A stretch of DNA of 64,000 nucleotides from an uncultured Clostridia bacterium (lineage in GTDB: Bacteria > Bacillota > Clostridia > UBA1381). The translations under genes and the position numbers were made by a program. Where the stretch lies: positions 62,001 to 126,000 of the forward strand of contig CAKSFT010000002.1 in assembly GCA_934454145.1 (NCBI GenBank), given 5' to 3'. The notes below the pieces were generated by a model. It was given only the letters and a program-made list of their open reading frames with translations, was not told where the DNA came from and ran no database searches. Shown here piece after piece: positions 34,654 to 43,644 of the stretch; position 1 is the first letter of the stretch, and the number at the start of each line of letters is the position of its first letter.

Positions 34654-37332
34654 TTAATTATTTTTTTCTGCCAACAGATTTTTTGTAATAATAACCTTTT
34701 GTTCGTTTTCCAACCATTCGACACTTGCACCGAGATGTTCGGAAATGAAACGAATAGGCGTATACGTACGGTCGTTTTCTATAAATGCCGGAGAATCAAG
34801 TTTAACATTCTCACCGTTTACAACGGCATACTCTGCACCTATGGTAATAAGAATAGTTACATCTTCATTGGTTTTAAGGTTTTTGCCCATAATTGTTACA
34901 AGTTGTTTGTCACCGTCCCATTCAACAAAAGCCCCCAAGTTTTCAGCAACAAATCGTGCCGGAAGCATTGTACGGTCGTTTACAATTTTCGGTGCAACAT
35001 CATTTGTCTTTACTTTTCCGAAAACAGAGGCACCTTTTTTGCCGATAGTAAGAATTATTTGATTTTCAGAGTTATCTGTTTTCTTTTCCGTCCAAGCGGC
35101 ATAAAGCGTCATACTCTTTGTTACCTTTGCAGAAAAATCATACTTTGTTTTAAGTTCTTTATCAGTATACCAACCCACAAAGTCAAAACCATCTTTGGTC
35201 GGTGTTGTCGGCTCTTTGATTACAGAATTTCTTGTAACGGTTTGACTTGACAGCTTGCTACCACCGTTTGTGTCAAACGAAACCGTATAGCGAGTTGTCC
35301 CGCCGCCACCGGAGCGCTTGTTCCACTTTGCATAAAGAGTTATTTCAGATGTATATCCGGCTGCTGCAAGTGTTTCAATTTTTGTAGCGAATGTATCTTC
35401 CAAATACCAACCTGCAAAATTATATCCCGATTTGGTCGGATTGACAAGTATTGTTTCCGTGCCGTATGTATGTGTCGCAGGGGAATTTGCACCAAGAGTA
35501 CCTCCGTCAAGTTCATAGTTGATGATATATTCTGCCGCTTTTGTTATTATATCATTATCTTGTTTGCTCAATGCAAGTTCAATTTGTGAAATCGAAAACT
35601 TATCTGCTGTTAAAGAGGTATTTCCGTTTGTAGATGTGAAAAGTGTATGTCCCACCGTAAAAGGTGTTTCAAATTCCAATTTTATAGGATTGTTTTCGCT
35701 AATTGTAATATCACCATTAATGTTTATCGGAATAATATTATTTGCTTCATCAGCCAAAAATTCGATAACATTATCTGTATTATCCGCTGTCAGCGTTTGT
35801 ATAGGCTGAAAAGTCTTAATTTTACTGTTATTTTTAAGTGATACATTTCCCAAACTTCCTTGCATAGCACTCGTTATACTTGAATTATCAAGTGTAATGG
35901 CAGGAATACCTTCTTGTTGGTCATTCAATATATCCACTTCTGCATTTTTCGTATTTATAACATCTATTGCAAACGGCTCATATTTGAGATACAGCCCATT
36001 GATAATAAATGCTCCGATACAACTGTTTTCAGCGGTACTGATATTTTCAAATATATATTTGCTACCAGCATATTCCGAAGCTGCAAACACATTATTGATA
36101 AACTTTATGCCCGAAAACTTGACGGAAGCCTCTTTATTTGCCGAATAAAACAGACTATAATCTTCTTCCGTGCCACCTGTGAAAGAAGCCTGATAGGTAT
36201 TTTCACCATCAGTGTTTGTAAAAGTAACATTTTTGGTAATGTATGCAGGTGAATCAGTCGACATTACAACATCACCGCATACAACTATTGTTCCGCCGTC
36301 GGCTACAAGTCGCATTGCAGTGCTAATAGAAGCAACTGCTTTGTCTGCTGAAACACCTAAATTCTTATCGCTACCTTTTATACTGTCGAGATAAATCGTA
36401 TCAATATAGGGCACTGTGTCTGTTTCGGTTTCAATATCGCTCGTTCCGTTGAGTATTACTGTTACTTTATTGTCCTTAACCGCCACATAATCATATGGGT
36501 AGCTCGAAATAGGATTGCCCATAGTGCCAACACCGTTAAATTTTGCTCCTATTTTCTTTCCGACATCCTTAAAGATAACGGTATATGTATTATTATAAAT
36601 GTTTGCATCTTCCCAATTTGCTCCATTCCAAGTAATAAGATTTTCAGGAAGCTCTCTTGAATCTCCAAAACCGTCAATTTGGGCAGAAAGAGTTTCACCA
36701 ACCTTTGCGTTTCCGTTTATGGCTGTAACTCTGATAGCCTTATTTGAAATGGTTTCATCAGTCGGTGTTGTCCGGCAAAGATTATATGCCACATAACCAT
36801 TTGTAACTTTTCCGCTATCTACGCCAAATTTAATATAGACATACAAATTAGGTTGCCCTATATTCATTGCACCGCAGTCAAGTGTTCCATCGTTCTTAAA
36901 TTCACCCTGAAACAATATACCGCCAACGGGATTTGATTTCTTGCTGATTTTAGCAGAAGCTCCGCTTTCCAATGTGAAGCTTCCGTTCATTATGAGATAG
37001 CGTTTTGCTTTACTATCATTCGAAGGCTTACTCTCAAAAATAACATTAGCGCCGTCCTCAACTTTGATATTCGCATTACAAACACGGCTTATCCCGTTTT
37101 CACCCTCATCAAAACTCAATGTGAGTGTTGCACCGCTTTTTACATTGATGTCAATACTCTTTTCTATCGACGCATCAACAGATACATTGCCTGTAATATT
37201 TATTTCAGTAGTTTCTGTGCTTTCCAAGGCTGAAAGGAAATTGACTTCGCTTGTAATATTAGTGCTTTCGGCAAATGCAACTTGTGTCAAAAGTGAAACA
37301 AGCATTGCAAAAGACAAAAGAAAGCAGAGCAA
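34654..37332 (-). CDS. Large wall protein: beta-helix-like body, InlB-type repeats, CuAO domain
   Basis: The longest frame gives 892 residues from TTG 37332. Residues ~25-620 are strand-rich with pectin-lyase-like repeats (SGATLTLSFDEG; VEDGANVIFESK). Two Listeria/Bacteroides-type repeats follow (KSGYNFAGWYLEDTFATK; TKDGFDFVGWYTDKELKT), then a CuAO N-like domain (NDRTMLPARFVAENLGAFVE; YTPIRFISEHLGASVEW). GGAGG and ATG 37349 lie upstream, but they are one base out of frame. With one more A in the A6 run after that ATG (37341-37346) the protein would begin MKKTNNLLCFLLSFAMLVSL, a perfect signal peptide. The true start is therefore probably 37349 with an indel or slippage. An adhesin or glycan-binding role is inferred. 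Confidence 0.8.
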   Translation of the reverse strand: MLCFLLSFAMLVSLLTQVAFAESTNITSEVNFLSALESTETTEINITGNVSVDASIEKSIDINVKSGATLTLSFDEGENGISRVCNANIKVEDGANVIFESKPSNDSKAKRYLIMNGSFTLESGASAKISKKSNPVGGILFQGEFKNDGTLDCGAMNIGQPNLYVYIKFGVDSGKVTNGYVAYNLCRTTPTDETISNKAIRVTAINGNAKVGETLSAQIDGFGDSRELPENLITWNGANWEDANIYNNTYTVIFKDVGKKIGAKFNGVGTMGNPISSYPYDYVAVKDNKVTVILNGTSDIETETDTVPYIDTIYLDSIKGSDKNLGVSADKAVASISTAMRLVADGGTIVVCGDVVMSTDSPAYITKNVTFTNTDGENTYQASFTGGTEEDYSLFYSANKEASVKFSGIKFINNVFAASEYAGSKYIFENISTAENSCIGAFIINGLYLKYEPFAIDVINTKNAEVDILNDQQEGIPAITLDNSSITSAMQGSLGNVSLKNNSKIKTFQPIQTLTADNTDNVIEFLADEANNIIPININGDITISENNPIKLEFETPFTVGHTLFTSTNGNTSLTADKFSISQIELALSKQDNDIITKAAEYIINYELDGGTLGANSPATHTYGTETILVNPTKSGYNFAGWYLEDTFATKIETLAAAGYTSEITLYAKWNKRSGGGGTTRYTVSFDTNGGSKLSSQTVTRNSVIKEPTTPTKDGFDFVGWYTDKELKTKYDFSAKVTKSMTLYAAWTEKKTDNSENQIILTIGKKGASVFGKVKTNDVAPKIVNDRTMLPARFVAENLGAFVEWDGDKQLVTIMGKNLKTNEDVTILITIGAEYAVVNGENVKLDSPAFIENDRTYTPIRFISEHLGASVEWLENEQKVIITKNLLAEKNN

Positions 37333-37364
37333 ATTATTTGTTTTTTCATAGTGTAAATATCCTC

Positions 37365-37436
37365 CTAAAACATATATTTGTTTCGCAATAAACTTTTTAC
37401 TTGCCGAACTGCAATTATCGGCTTTTGTACTTTCAT
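37365..37436 (-). CDS. 23-residue mini-ORF before the wall-protein gene
   Basis: ATG 37436 follows AAGGAG and begins MKVQKPIIAVRQVK. It stops at TAG overlapping the ribosome site of the next gene. Its start context TGCCTATGAAAG matches the 28-residue mini-ORF before the PepSY-SLH gene, at the same place in a homologous leader. Confidence 0.4.
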   Translation of the reverse strand: MKVQKPIIAVRQVKSLLRNKYMF

Positions 37437-37517
37437 AGGCAACACTCCTTGAATAGATTTAAGTTGACATATCGTGCAAAACTCTGTTTTTCAAAAAGAA
37501 ACACAAAAAGGCACACC

Positions 37518-37631
37518 TTATTTACTCTTTTGAGAGATGTAAAGTGTACCTTTAATATTTCTATTATATTTTTGAAAAATGACAGACTTATACTGTATGT
37601 ATGTACGTACCGATTTTACGCCAAACAACAT
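37518..37631 (-). CDS. 37-residue leader peptide before the wall-protein gene
   Basis: ATG 37631 follows AGAAAGGA and encodes a basic peptide (MLFGVKSVRTYIQYKSVIFQ...) ending TAA-GGTGTG. It shares with the 21.4 kb leader the stretch GGCGTAAAATC followed by TAC-TACAT, a TYI motif, and the same six bases after the stop. The region after the stop is T- and A-rich and can form only a weak hairpin. Its 37-aa length differs, but the layout is the same. Confidence 0.5.
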   Translation of the reverse strand: MLFGVKSVRTYIQYKSVIFQKYNRNIKGTLYISQKSK

Positions 37632-37670
37632 AGTCTGTCAAGTCCTTTCTGCAAAAAATTATACAATTTT

Positions 37671-37729
37671 ATTATAATATAAATTTCTTGTATAGTCAAC
37701 GCTTTTACAGCGTTTTCAGCGTTTTGCAC
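37671..37729 (-). promoter_or_regulatory. Promoter with upstream box for the wall-protein leader
   Basis: On the minus strand: TTGACT (37694-37699), a 17-bp spacer and TATAAT (37671-37676). Upstream lies GTGCAAAACGCTGAA (37715-37729), matching the box at 21308-21322, with AAAACGC repeated a second time at 9-bp spacing. It marks the two surface-protein genes as likely co-regulated. Confidence 0.7.
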
Positions 37730-37746
37730 GTATTTTGATAAATTAA

Positions 37747-38150
37747 TTATATCACAATTTTCTTAAAAAAATCAATGGGTTCTAAAAAGCTTCCCCAATA
37801 TTTTTCCAATCTTAACCTTTTCTTTGTCACCTTTTTTGTTTCAATATTTTCAGATTGCTGCTGCCCCTCAATTATTCTTTCTGCCAATGCTTTTTGTTTA
37901 TCCGCAGCTTGTCCGGCTGCTAACGCAGCTTGACTTTCGGCTAATTTATTTAATATTTCAAGAAGCTGTTTATCCTTTTCACGGTTATGCTCTCTTTCCT
38001 TTTCGAGTTCCGCTTGCAGCTTCTCCACTTGTTCCCTTAAAAATACAACTTCACTATCCTCCGGAGGCGTAAACAAACCGTCAATCGTAAACAACTGATC
38101 GTCAATCGTTGACGTAAACAGCTGTAAAGCAGTTGATAGTTCCTTGTTCT
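37747..38150 (-). pseudogene. Coiled-coil C-terminal fragment of an unidentified gene
   Basis: The frame reads STALQLFTSTIDDQLFTIDG, then a long charged coiled coil (LREQVEKLQAELEKEREHNR), a Gln/Ala-rich stretch and a basic end (KKVTKKRLRLEKYWG). It resembles the C-terminal half of plasmid or phage HTH-coiled-coil proteins. Its upstream part overlaps, in another frame, the broken end of the TetR gene, so two genes were joined. No start codon with a ribosome site is obvious; ATG 38094 is internal to the homologous-looking segment. Confidence 0.4.
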
Positions 38151-38600
38151 TTCTTTTTTGATGAACAGCTTGCTTTGTAACAAAACAAACGGCGATAATC
38201 TGTGCGTGTGCTTGTCATATATGAAATTGAAGTCCTTTCCGGTTTTTCTTATTTTCTCGCCGTAGACCGGACTTGCGGCAAGTTGATAGATAAAGCGAAG
38301 CTCTTTTTTATATTTGCTTATTTCGTCAAGGCAATTTGCAAAAAAGCCTTTTAGGTCGTTGAGGCTTGCAAACACATATTCGAATATTTCATCCGTAACC
38401 GTTTTCAAGCCGTACTGCGCCGCCTCGCACACAATACCTGTCTTGTCCTTAAACCAATAGTACAGCGTACCCTGCACAATTCCCGTGCCCCGGCACACTT
38501 CACGAATGGTCATGTTTTCAAGTCCACGCTCAACGAGATAGGGGAAAATCCTTGCCGAAAGCTCGCTTTTATCCGTTGTCTGATATGCGGCAGTATTCAT
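38151..38600 (-). pseudogene. TetR-family regulator, 3' end lost
   Basis: Residues ~1-60 hold a TetR helix-turn-helix (MTIREVCRGTGIVQGTLYYWF), with the start of the ligand domain up to about residue 137 (RKTGKDFNFIYDKHTHRLSP). After that the frame carries a low-complexity tail that is the antiparallel-frame shadow of the coiled-coil fragment. TetR proteins normally run ~190-200 residues with a helical ligand domain, so this one is truncated. ATG 38600 follows GGAGGTGA. A large inverted-repeat operator lies 70-130 bp upstream. Confidence 0.6.
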
Positions 38601-38668
38601 TTTAAGTCACCTCCTCATCGCACTCTGCGTTTATTGAGCAACCGTTTTACCGGTTCGCAAAAAAATAT

Positions 38669-38733
38669 GCCTGCAACATAATCAGAATTATGCGGTAAAG
38701 GCATTTTCACATAATCAGAATTATGTTGCAGGC
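38669..38733. promoter_or_regulatory. 65-bp double-dyad operator upstream of tetR-like gene
   Basis: The 16-bp dyad CATAATCAGAATTATG occurs twice (38677-38692, 38710-38725), and the pair is flanked by GCCTGCAA (38669) and its complement TTGCAGGC (38726). The whole block is a 24-bp-armed inverted repeat, broken only at the 4-bp centres. TetR repressors bind short dyads like this, and the regulator gene reads away from it. Confidence 0.7.
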
Positions 38734-38947
38734 AAAGTGGGTTTTTCATAAATTCGAAACAAAAAACGCTGCATAATAAAAAAATTCAAAACTTTTTTGT
38801 GCAAAAAGGCATAGCAAAGCAGGCCAATGTTAAAAATTAAAATAGCATTGGTCTAAAAGCTATGTCTTATTTAGTGCATAATGATGAAAATCTGTAACAC
38901 ATCTATTGTAAACCTACACGAAAAATGCCTGACACGGAAATTTCACC
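38734..38947. other. Intergenic DNA upstream of the M3-like peptidase gene
   Basis: No gene is visible. An imperfect inverted repeat (GCATAGC 38809 with GCTATG 38859; CCAATG 38824 with CATTGG 38846) is present. Nothing else is recognisable. Confidence 0.3.
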
Positions 38948-38976
38948 TTGGAATTGTCAAAAAAATGTGGTATAAT
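38948..38976 (+). promoter_or_regulatory. Promoter of the M3-like peptidase-SLH gene
   Basis: TTGGAA (38948-38953), a 17-bp spacer and TATAAT (38971-38976), about 60 bp before the start codon. Confidence 0.6.
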
Positions 38977-39036
38977 AAAATTAAGTATATTTATAGTATA
39001 TACTTTCAAAAATCCATTATATAAGGAGGCATGAAG

Positions 39037-41877
39037 ATGTATCATGTAAAAAGAAAGCTTTTGGCGATCGTACTGTCCCTGATTATGGTCTTTTCACTCG
39101 TTCCGTCAAACCTTGCGTTTGCGGCGGAGGGCGCATATATCCATAATCCGATGGATAATCCGAAGACTGCGGCGGATATTATTGAGGATCCGGCTGCGGT
39201 TTACGGCTACCGTCCGAACCCCGATTCGGTGCGGCTGGGCGAGTTTGCAAACGCGATTGACTGGACGGATGAGAAACAGGTTGCCGAAGCAAGGGAGCAA
39301 CGTGCTGCGTACCACGCCAAAAATGAAGAGTTGTACAAAATGATTGACAAACTGTCGGCGGAGGGCAAAACCACCGAGGAGATTGCACGCACGGTCAGCA
39401 AGCGCAGAAATGAATTGCGACTTGAGGCATATAACGGAGATCCGGAGGGTCTTGCGAGGGTAAAGAAAAGTAATCTTGACACCTACGGAAACGAAAATGG
39501 TCCGACGGCGGATTCGCTTTATGAAAAATACGGCTCGTGGCAGACGGTGCTTGAAAAAGCATTAAGCACAAATGCCGGTATGGACGCATGCCTCGGTTTT
39601 TACGATACATATTACTCTTTATACGGCGCAGAGCCGGCTGAAAAGAAATATTTCGGGAAGTTTTCCATGCCTCAGACGAATTTTAACGATATAAAATATG
39701 AAAGATTCGGCATGGCGGAGTTTGACAAAAATATATCTGAGATCCTTAAAATCAATTTAAAGCCCTATACAGAGGAAAACGCGAAAGCAATGAAGGGCTT
39801 GCTTGAAACTTTATCGGAACAGTATTGGGATTCGGTATCAAGGTATGCTCTTGCACAGATTGACGTGTGGAAACACAATTCCGAGGAGAATATTGCTGAG
39901 CTGGAAAAAGCTTTCAATATCGTAAGCGAAGCGGAAAAAAATTATACCCGTATGTATACCGAGCTTGCGGAAGGAAAATACAGATCCGTGCCGGCGAAGC
40001 TTTTCGGCAGCGAGGATGAATTTGAGGCTTTTCTCGACAGTAACGGTTCAGATAAATACTATGAGCTTGTCGCAGAAGAGCAAAAGCTCATCAGTGATTT
40101 TACGGCAAATATCTACGGCAATAATACCGTTATATCCGATAGCGGCGAGGAGCTTAATATAAGCGATATTACAGCTAAGATGAATGCGGCGGATGAAGCA
40201 ATGAAAAACGGCGGCGATACCGACACGCTGCAGGCGGAACTTGAAATGCTGGAAAATAAATATCTGGAATATACCAAGAAAAACAATATTATTTTGGGAG
40301 AAATCTATTCCAAATTAGTAAAGGTAAGAGATAAAATTGCCGGGGAAACAGTGTATGAGAATTATGCCGAATACGCCTATGAGATCGGTTACACCAGAGA
40401 TTATACCGTTGCCGAAGCACAAAGCTTTTCCGGTTATGTTAAAAAACATATAGTCCCCTTATTTGAAAAGGTCGGCGATGCAATCGCCAATCTGGATACA
40501 AGATATTTATCCATGACGGATGAGGAAATCCTCGAGGAATTAAAATTCTGCTTTGCGGATGTGAGCGGTGAGATGTCGGACGCATTTATGTATATGCTGG
40601 ATAAGAATATGTATGACATTACCTATTCGGAGGATAAATATCCTTCCTATGCGGCAACGATTTATCTTTATAATCTGGGAACTCCGTTTTTGTTTGCAAG
40701 CCCGTCAGAGGATAATGCAGGTCAACTCGGCACGGTTATTCATGAATTTGGGCATTTTAACACAATGCTTTATGATCCGGTAAATCAGGAAAATAATATA
40801 GGTACGTTTGACGCATCAAATATGGATACCGCAGAGGTTAATTCACTCGGTCTTGAAACACTTATGACAAACTATTACAACCGCTTTTACGGCAAAGACG
40901 AAAACGCATATACTCTTTCTTTAATTTATTATTTGCTTGGGAATGTTATTGACGGATGCGTTATAAACGAGTTTGAGCTTGCCGCAATCAAAAATCCGAA
41001 TATGAGTGTTGACGAACTGAACCGCACATACAGAAAAATAGGCGAAAGCTACGGAATGACCTTTATGACGGATGATGAGATGGCATACGGATGGGTACAG
41101 ACACAGCATATATTCACGCAACCGTTTTATTACATAAGTTATGCGACAAGTTCAATGGCGGCTCTTGACATCTGGTCCGGAATTGACGATTTTGATGTGG
41201 CAAAGGATCGATATTTAAAATTCTGTGCGCTCGGCGATCATATGCCGTTCAAGGAAGCTCTTTCCGAAGTCGGTATTCACAATGTTTTTGAAGAAAAATG
41301 TTCAATCATTCTTGCAGAACAGATTACCGAAGAATTCGGATTCGATTATGAAGATGTTAAGAATGATGAATGGTATTACAACGCAGTGTTCTTTTCTCTG
41401 CCGTATGTGGATGGGTTATCGGATGTTGAGTACGGTATAAACCAAAATGCCTCAAGAGGGATTATAGCAACGGGAATTGCGGGACTGTGCCGCGGTGAAA
41501 ATGTCGAATCAAAAGCGAAATTCACCGATATTCCAGCGAATAACAAAGTATATATCAACTGGGCATACGATAACGGCATTATTTACGGGTATGACGACAC
41601 GCTTTTCGGATATTCGGATGATGTAACGCGTGAACAGGCGGTTGTTATGCTATACCGTTGCGCGGAATTTCTTGGTACAGACAATAGCGAGGCATCGTCA
41701 CAAATCATTTATACGGATGCGGATGCCGTTTCCGACTGGGCTGTCGAAGCAGTCAGCTGGGCAAGCAGCATAGGTATAATACGGGGATATGAAGACGGCA
41801 CTTTCAAACCATTCAACAATGTTACCAAAGCAGAATTTGCACAAATGTTATATGCCTTTGCCGATGTTGTTCACTAA
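39037..41877 (+). CDS. Secreted M3-like zinc oligopeptidase with SLH domains
   Basis: A 946-residue protein. ATG 39031 is too close to AAGGAGG, so 39037 is preferred. Signal peptide to ~28 (AIVLSLIMVFSLVPSNLAFA). Residues ~35-200 form a helical domain seen in many clostridial surface proteins (DPAAVYGYRPNPDSVRLGEF; TAEEIARTVSKRRNE-like). Residues ~230-800 resemble oligoendopeptidase F/M3 enzymes: the zinc motif HEFGH is at 569-573 (GTVIHEFGHFNTML) and a downstream Glu lies in TAEVNSLGLE. The last ~150 residues are SLH motifs (YSDDVTREQAVVMLYRCAEF; FKPFNNVTKAEFAQMLYAF). It probably digests peptides outside the cell while tethered to the wall. Confidence 0.87.
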   Translation: MYHVKRKLLAIVLSLIMVFSLVPSNLAFAAEGAYIHNPMDNPKTAADIIEDPAAVYGYRPNPDSVRLGEFANAIDWTDEKQVAEAREQRAAYHAKNEELYKMIDKLSAEGKTTEEIARTVSKRRNELRLEAYNGDPEGLARVKKSNLDTYGNENGPTADSLYEKYGSWQTVLEKALSTNAGMDACLGFYDTYYSLYGAEPAEKKYFGKFSMPQTNFNDIKYERFGMAEFDKNISEILKINLKPYTEENAKAMKGLLETLSEQYWDSVSRYALAQIDVWKHNSEENIAELEKAFNIVSEAEKNYTRMYTELAEGKYRSVPAKLFGSEDEFEAFLDSNGSDKYYELVAEEQKLISDFTANIYGNNTVISDSGEELNISDITAKMNAADEAMKNGGDTDTLQAELEMLENKYLEYTKKNNIILGEIYSKLVKVRDKIAGETVYENYAEYAYEIGYTRDYTVAEAQSFSGYVKKHIVPLFEKVGDAIANLDTRYLSMTDEEILEELKFCFADVSGEMSDAFMYMLDKNMYDITYSEDKYPSYAATIYLYNLGTPFLFASPSEDNAGQLGTVIHEFGHFNTMLYDPVNQENNIGTFDASNMDTAEVNSLGLETLMTNYYNRFYGKDENAYTLSLIYYLLGNVIDGCVINEFELAAIKNPNMSVDELNRTYRKIGESYGMTFMTDDEMAYGWVQTQHIFTQPFYYISYATSSMAALDIWSGIDDFDVAKDRYLKFCALGDHMPFKEALSEVGIHNVFEEKCSIILAEQITEEFGFDYEDVKNDEWYYNAVFFSLPYVDGLSDVEYGINQNASRGIIATGIAGLCRGENVESKAKFTDIPANNKVYINWAYDNGIIYGYDDTLFGYSDDVTREQAVVMLYRCAEFLGTDNSEASSQIIYTDADAVSDWAVEAVSWASSIGIIRGYEDGTFKPFNNVTKAEFAQMLYAFADVVH

Positions 41878-41905
41878 ATCGGTTTAAATTATTAGAATGA
41901 TACCG

Positions 41906-41949
41906 AAAATCGCAGACAAGAGTTGATTCGCTTCTGTCTGCGATTTTTT
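41906..41949 (+). terminator. Terminator after M3-like peptidase gene
   Basis: AAAATCGCAGACA pairs with TGTCTGCGATTTT around a 16-base loop, followed by a T-tract. Confidence 0.9.
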
Positions 41950-41979
41950 ATACAATCCGCCGAAAAGGCTGCTGAAAGG

Positions 41980-42008
41980 TTGAAAATGCACAAAAAATGT
42001 TGTATAAT
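41980..42008 (+). promoter_or_regulatory. Promoter of the small-ORF/SLH gene pair
   Basis: TTGAAA (41980-41985), a 17-bp spacer and TATAAT (42003-42008), 170 bp before the SLH gene. Confidence 0.75.
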
Positions 42009-42040
42009 ATTATTAAGAATAAATTATTGGGAATCCTGTT

Positions 42041-42148
42041 ATGAGAAGCGTAAAGAACAACTGTAAATCAAAATATATAGACTATGGATGGCTGATAATT
42101 AAGTTTGATAACGGAATTGTAATTGATTATGATTTTGATTTGACTTAA
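42041..42148 (+). CDS. Possible 35-residue small protein
   Basis: ATG 42041 opens a 35-residue frame (MRSVKNNCKSKYIDYGWLII...) ending 28 bp before the SLH gene. It has no strong ribosome site. It lies in the leader of the SLH transcript; coding is uncertain. Confidence 0.25.
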   Translation: MRSVKNNCKSKYIDYGWLIIKFDNGIVIDYDFDLT

Positions 42149-42176
42149 TTTCTAACAAAAGAAAGGGGCAAAAGCA

Positions 42177-43301
42177 ATGAAAAAACTGTTATCAATTATT
42201 TTAACAATTACAATTATTTGCTCTGCGGCAATAGCTGCATTTGCAGAGCAAGCATACTCTGATGAAAAATGTTCCGAATGGGCATATTACTACATTAAAG
42301 ACGCAGAATCACCTCTGTATAACATAATGCCGCAGGAAATGTACGGCGGCGATTTTACAGCGTCTGTTACACGGCAAGAATTTTGTGAGCTTATATACAA
42401 TACGGTCGGTTATATGAACGGTGTTACAAATGTTTCGGATGAAATCGGAAAATCAACGCCGATTTACCCCAAATTTTCGGGAAAGACATCACCGTTTGAA
42501 GATACAAACAGCGAGTATATTTTAGCTCTGTATGAAAGCGGAATAATCAAGGGCAAAACCGAAAAAACCTTTTGCCCGTCAGATCATCTGACAAGAGAGG
42601 AAACAGCTCTCATTATAAGCCGCGCTGCCCAATATTGCAATTTGAAAAAGCTGCCGTATAAATTGCCTTTTAATGATACTTATTCTCTGACAGATGAATC
42701 ATCGGACGCAATAAAATCCGTCTGCGGAATGGGAATTATGAACGGAACGGGTGAAAATCATTTTTCACCTTCAGAAACGCTTTCAAAGGAACAGGCGGCT
42801 GCAATCGCAATGCGGCTTATAAATTGCATTGCACATCACAGCGAAATCAATTCGGAACTATCCTGTTATTATAATTTAATGCAGATGTGGATTGAGGACA
42901 AAGACGGCAATGCGATTTTTATACTTCCGATGTACTTGGCAACATATGATTACCGCATTGATTACGGTTACAGCGGTTGGGATTTCTTTGAACACAACAA
43001 AAAGACTGTGATTGCCGTATTCGGCAGCGACGCACCGCAAACAGAAGCACATACGGAGTTTTACGAACTTCCGAGCGGCAATAAAATTCTTGAACTTCCG
43101 AAAAAGGCGGGATATTTTCTTGGCATTACAGAGGACGGAAAGTATATTATAACCTATGATATAACAAAACCCGCCGAGTATGGCTCGTGGGGTGAAACAG
43201 TCTATGGTGTTTACGACTTTAACGGTGCGGAAATACTTCCGCCGATTTATAGCCGGGATGAATTACATAAAGCCGGTTATATTGATTATGACAATAAATA
43301 A
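42177..43301 (+). CDS. Secreted SLH-domain protein with unknown C-terminal domain
   Basis: A 374-residue protein. Signal peptide 1-23, nearly identical to that of the SBP-SLH-serpin protein. Residues ~28-220 hold three SLH motifs (VTRQEFCELIYNTVGY; FCPSDHLTREETALIISRA; FSPSETLSKEQAAAIAMRL). The C-terminal ~150 residues form repeated strands (ELPSGNKILELPKKAGYFLG) resembling WG-type or propeller-like repeats. Strong AAAGGGGC precedes the start. A wall-anchored ligand-binding role is inferred. Confidence 0.8.
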   Translation: MKKLLSIILTITIICSAAIAAFAEQAYSDEKCSEWAYYYIKDAESPLYNIMPQEMYGGDFTASVTRQEFCELIYNTVGYMNGVTNVSDEIGKSTPIYPKFSGKTSPFEDTNSEYILALYESGIIKGKTEKTFCPSDHLTREETALIISRAAQYCNLKKLPYKLPFNDTYSLTDESSDAIKSVCGMGIMNGTGENHFSPSETLSKEQAAAIAMRLINCIAHHSEINSELSCYYNLMQMWIEDKDGNAIFILPMYLATYDYRIDYGYSGWDFFEHNKKTVIAVFGSDAPQTEAHTEFYELPSGNKILELPKKAGYFLGITEDGKYIITYDITKPAEYGSWGETVYGVYDFNGAEILPPIYSRDELHKAGYIDYDNK

Positions 43302-43337
43302 TGCTCGGTAATTAAAAGAGCATAATCATAACCGAAA

Positions 43338-43379
43338 ACAAATCCGGCAGGGTTATTCCTTGTCGGATTTGTTTTTTTT
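43338..43379 (+). terminator. Terminator after SLH gene
   Basis: ACAAATCCGGCAGGG pairs with CCTTGTCGGATTTGT (one mismatch), followed by TTTTTTTT. Between here and the next promoter (43380-43574) no convincing gene is seen; a single open frame there has no start codon or family signature. Confidence 0.9.
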
Positions 43380-43574
43380 GAAAAAGCAGTAAATTATACG
43401 ATACCGTACGGCAGAGCCGGCATACAGCCTCAAAACCGACAGCGCCGGCAACTTTTGTTATTGGGATATGCCGCCGATAAACAGCGCATTGCTCACACAG
43501 GCTATGTATTTATATATTCCGAACAGTTTTATGTGTCAAGACTTAGTTAAAATTTATAAATTCATTAAAAAGGC

Positions 43575-43603
43575 TTGACAAGCTATGTCTAATATGGTAG
43601 ACT
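43575..43603 (+). promoter_or_regulatory. Promoter/operator of the second blaI/blaR1-like pair
   Basis: TTGACA (43575-43580), a 17-bp spacer and TAGACT (43598-43603). The dyad GTCTA-N6-TAGAC lies across the -10 side, and TGTCGACA is a further dyad just downstream. These are likely operator sites for the BlaI-type repressor that follows. Confidence 0.65.
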
Positions 43604-43644
43604 ATATATGTCGACAACAGTAGATTATATTGGAGGTATGCCTT

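Noticed and set aside
35519..36252. Plus-strand frames opposite the 34.7-37.3 kb wall protein
   Set aside because: They lack start signals and known motifs, while the minus-strand frame carries clear domains.
43391..43551. Open frame between the SLH terminator and the second blaI-type promoter
   Set aside because: No start codon with a ribosome site and no recognisable family signature.
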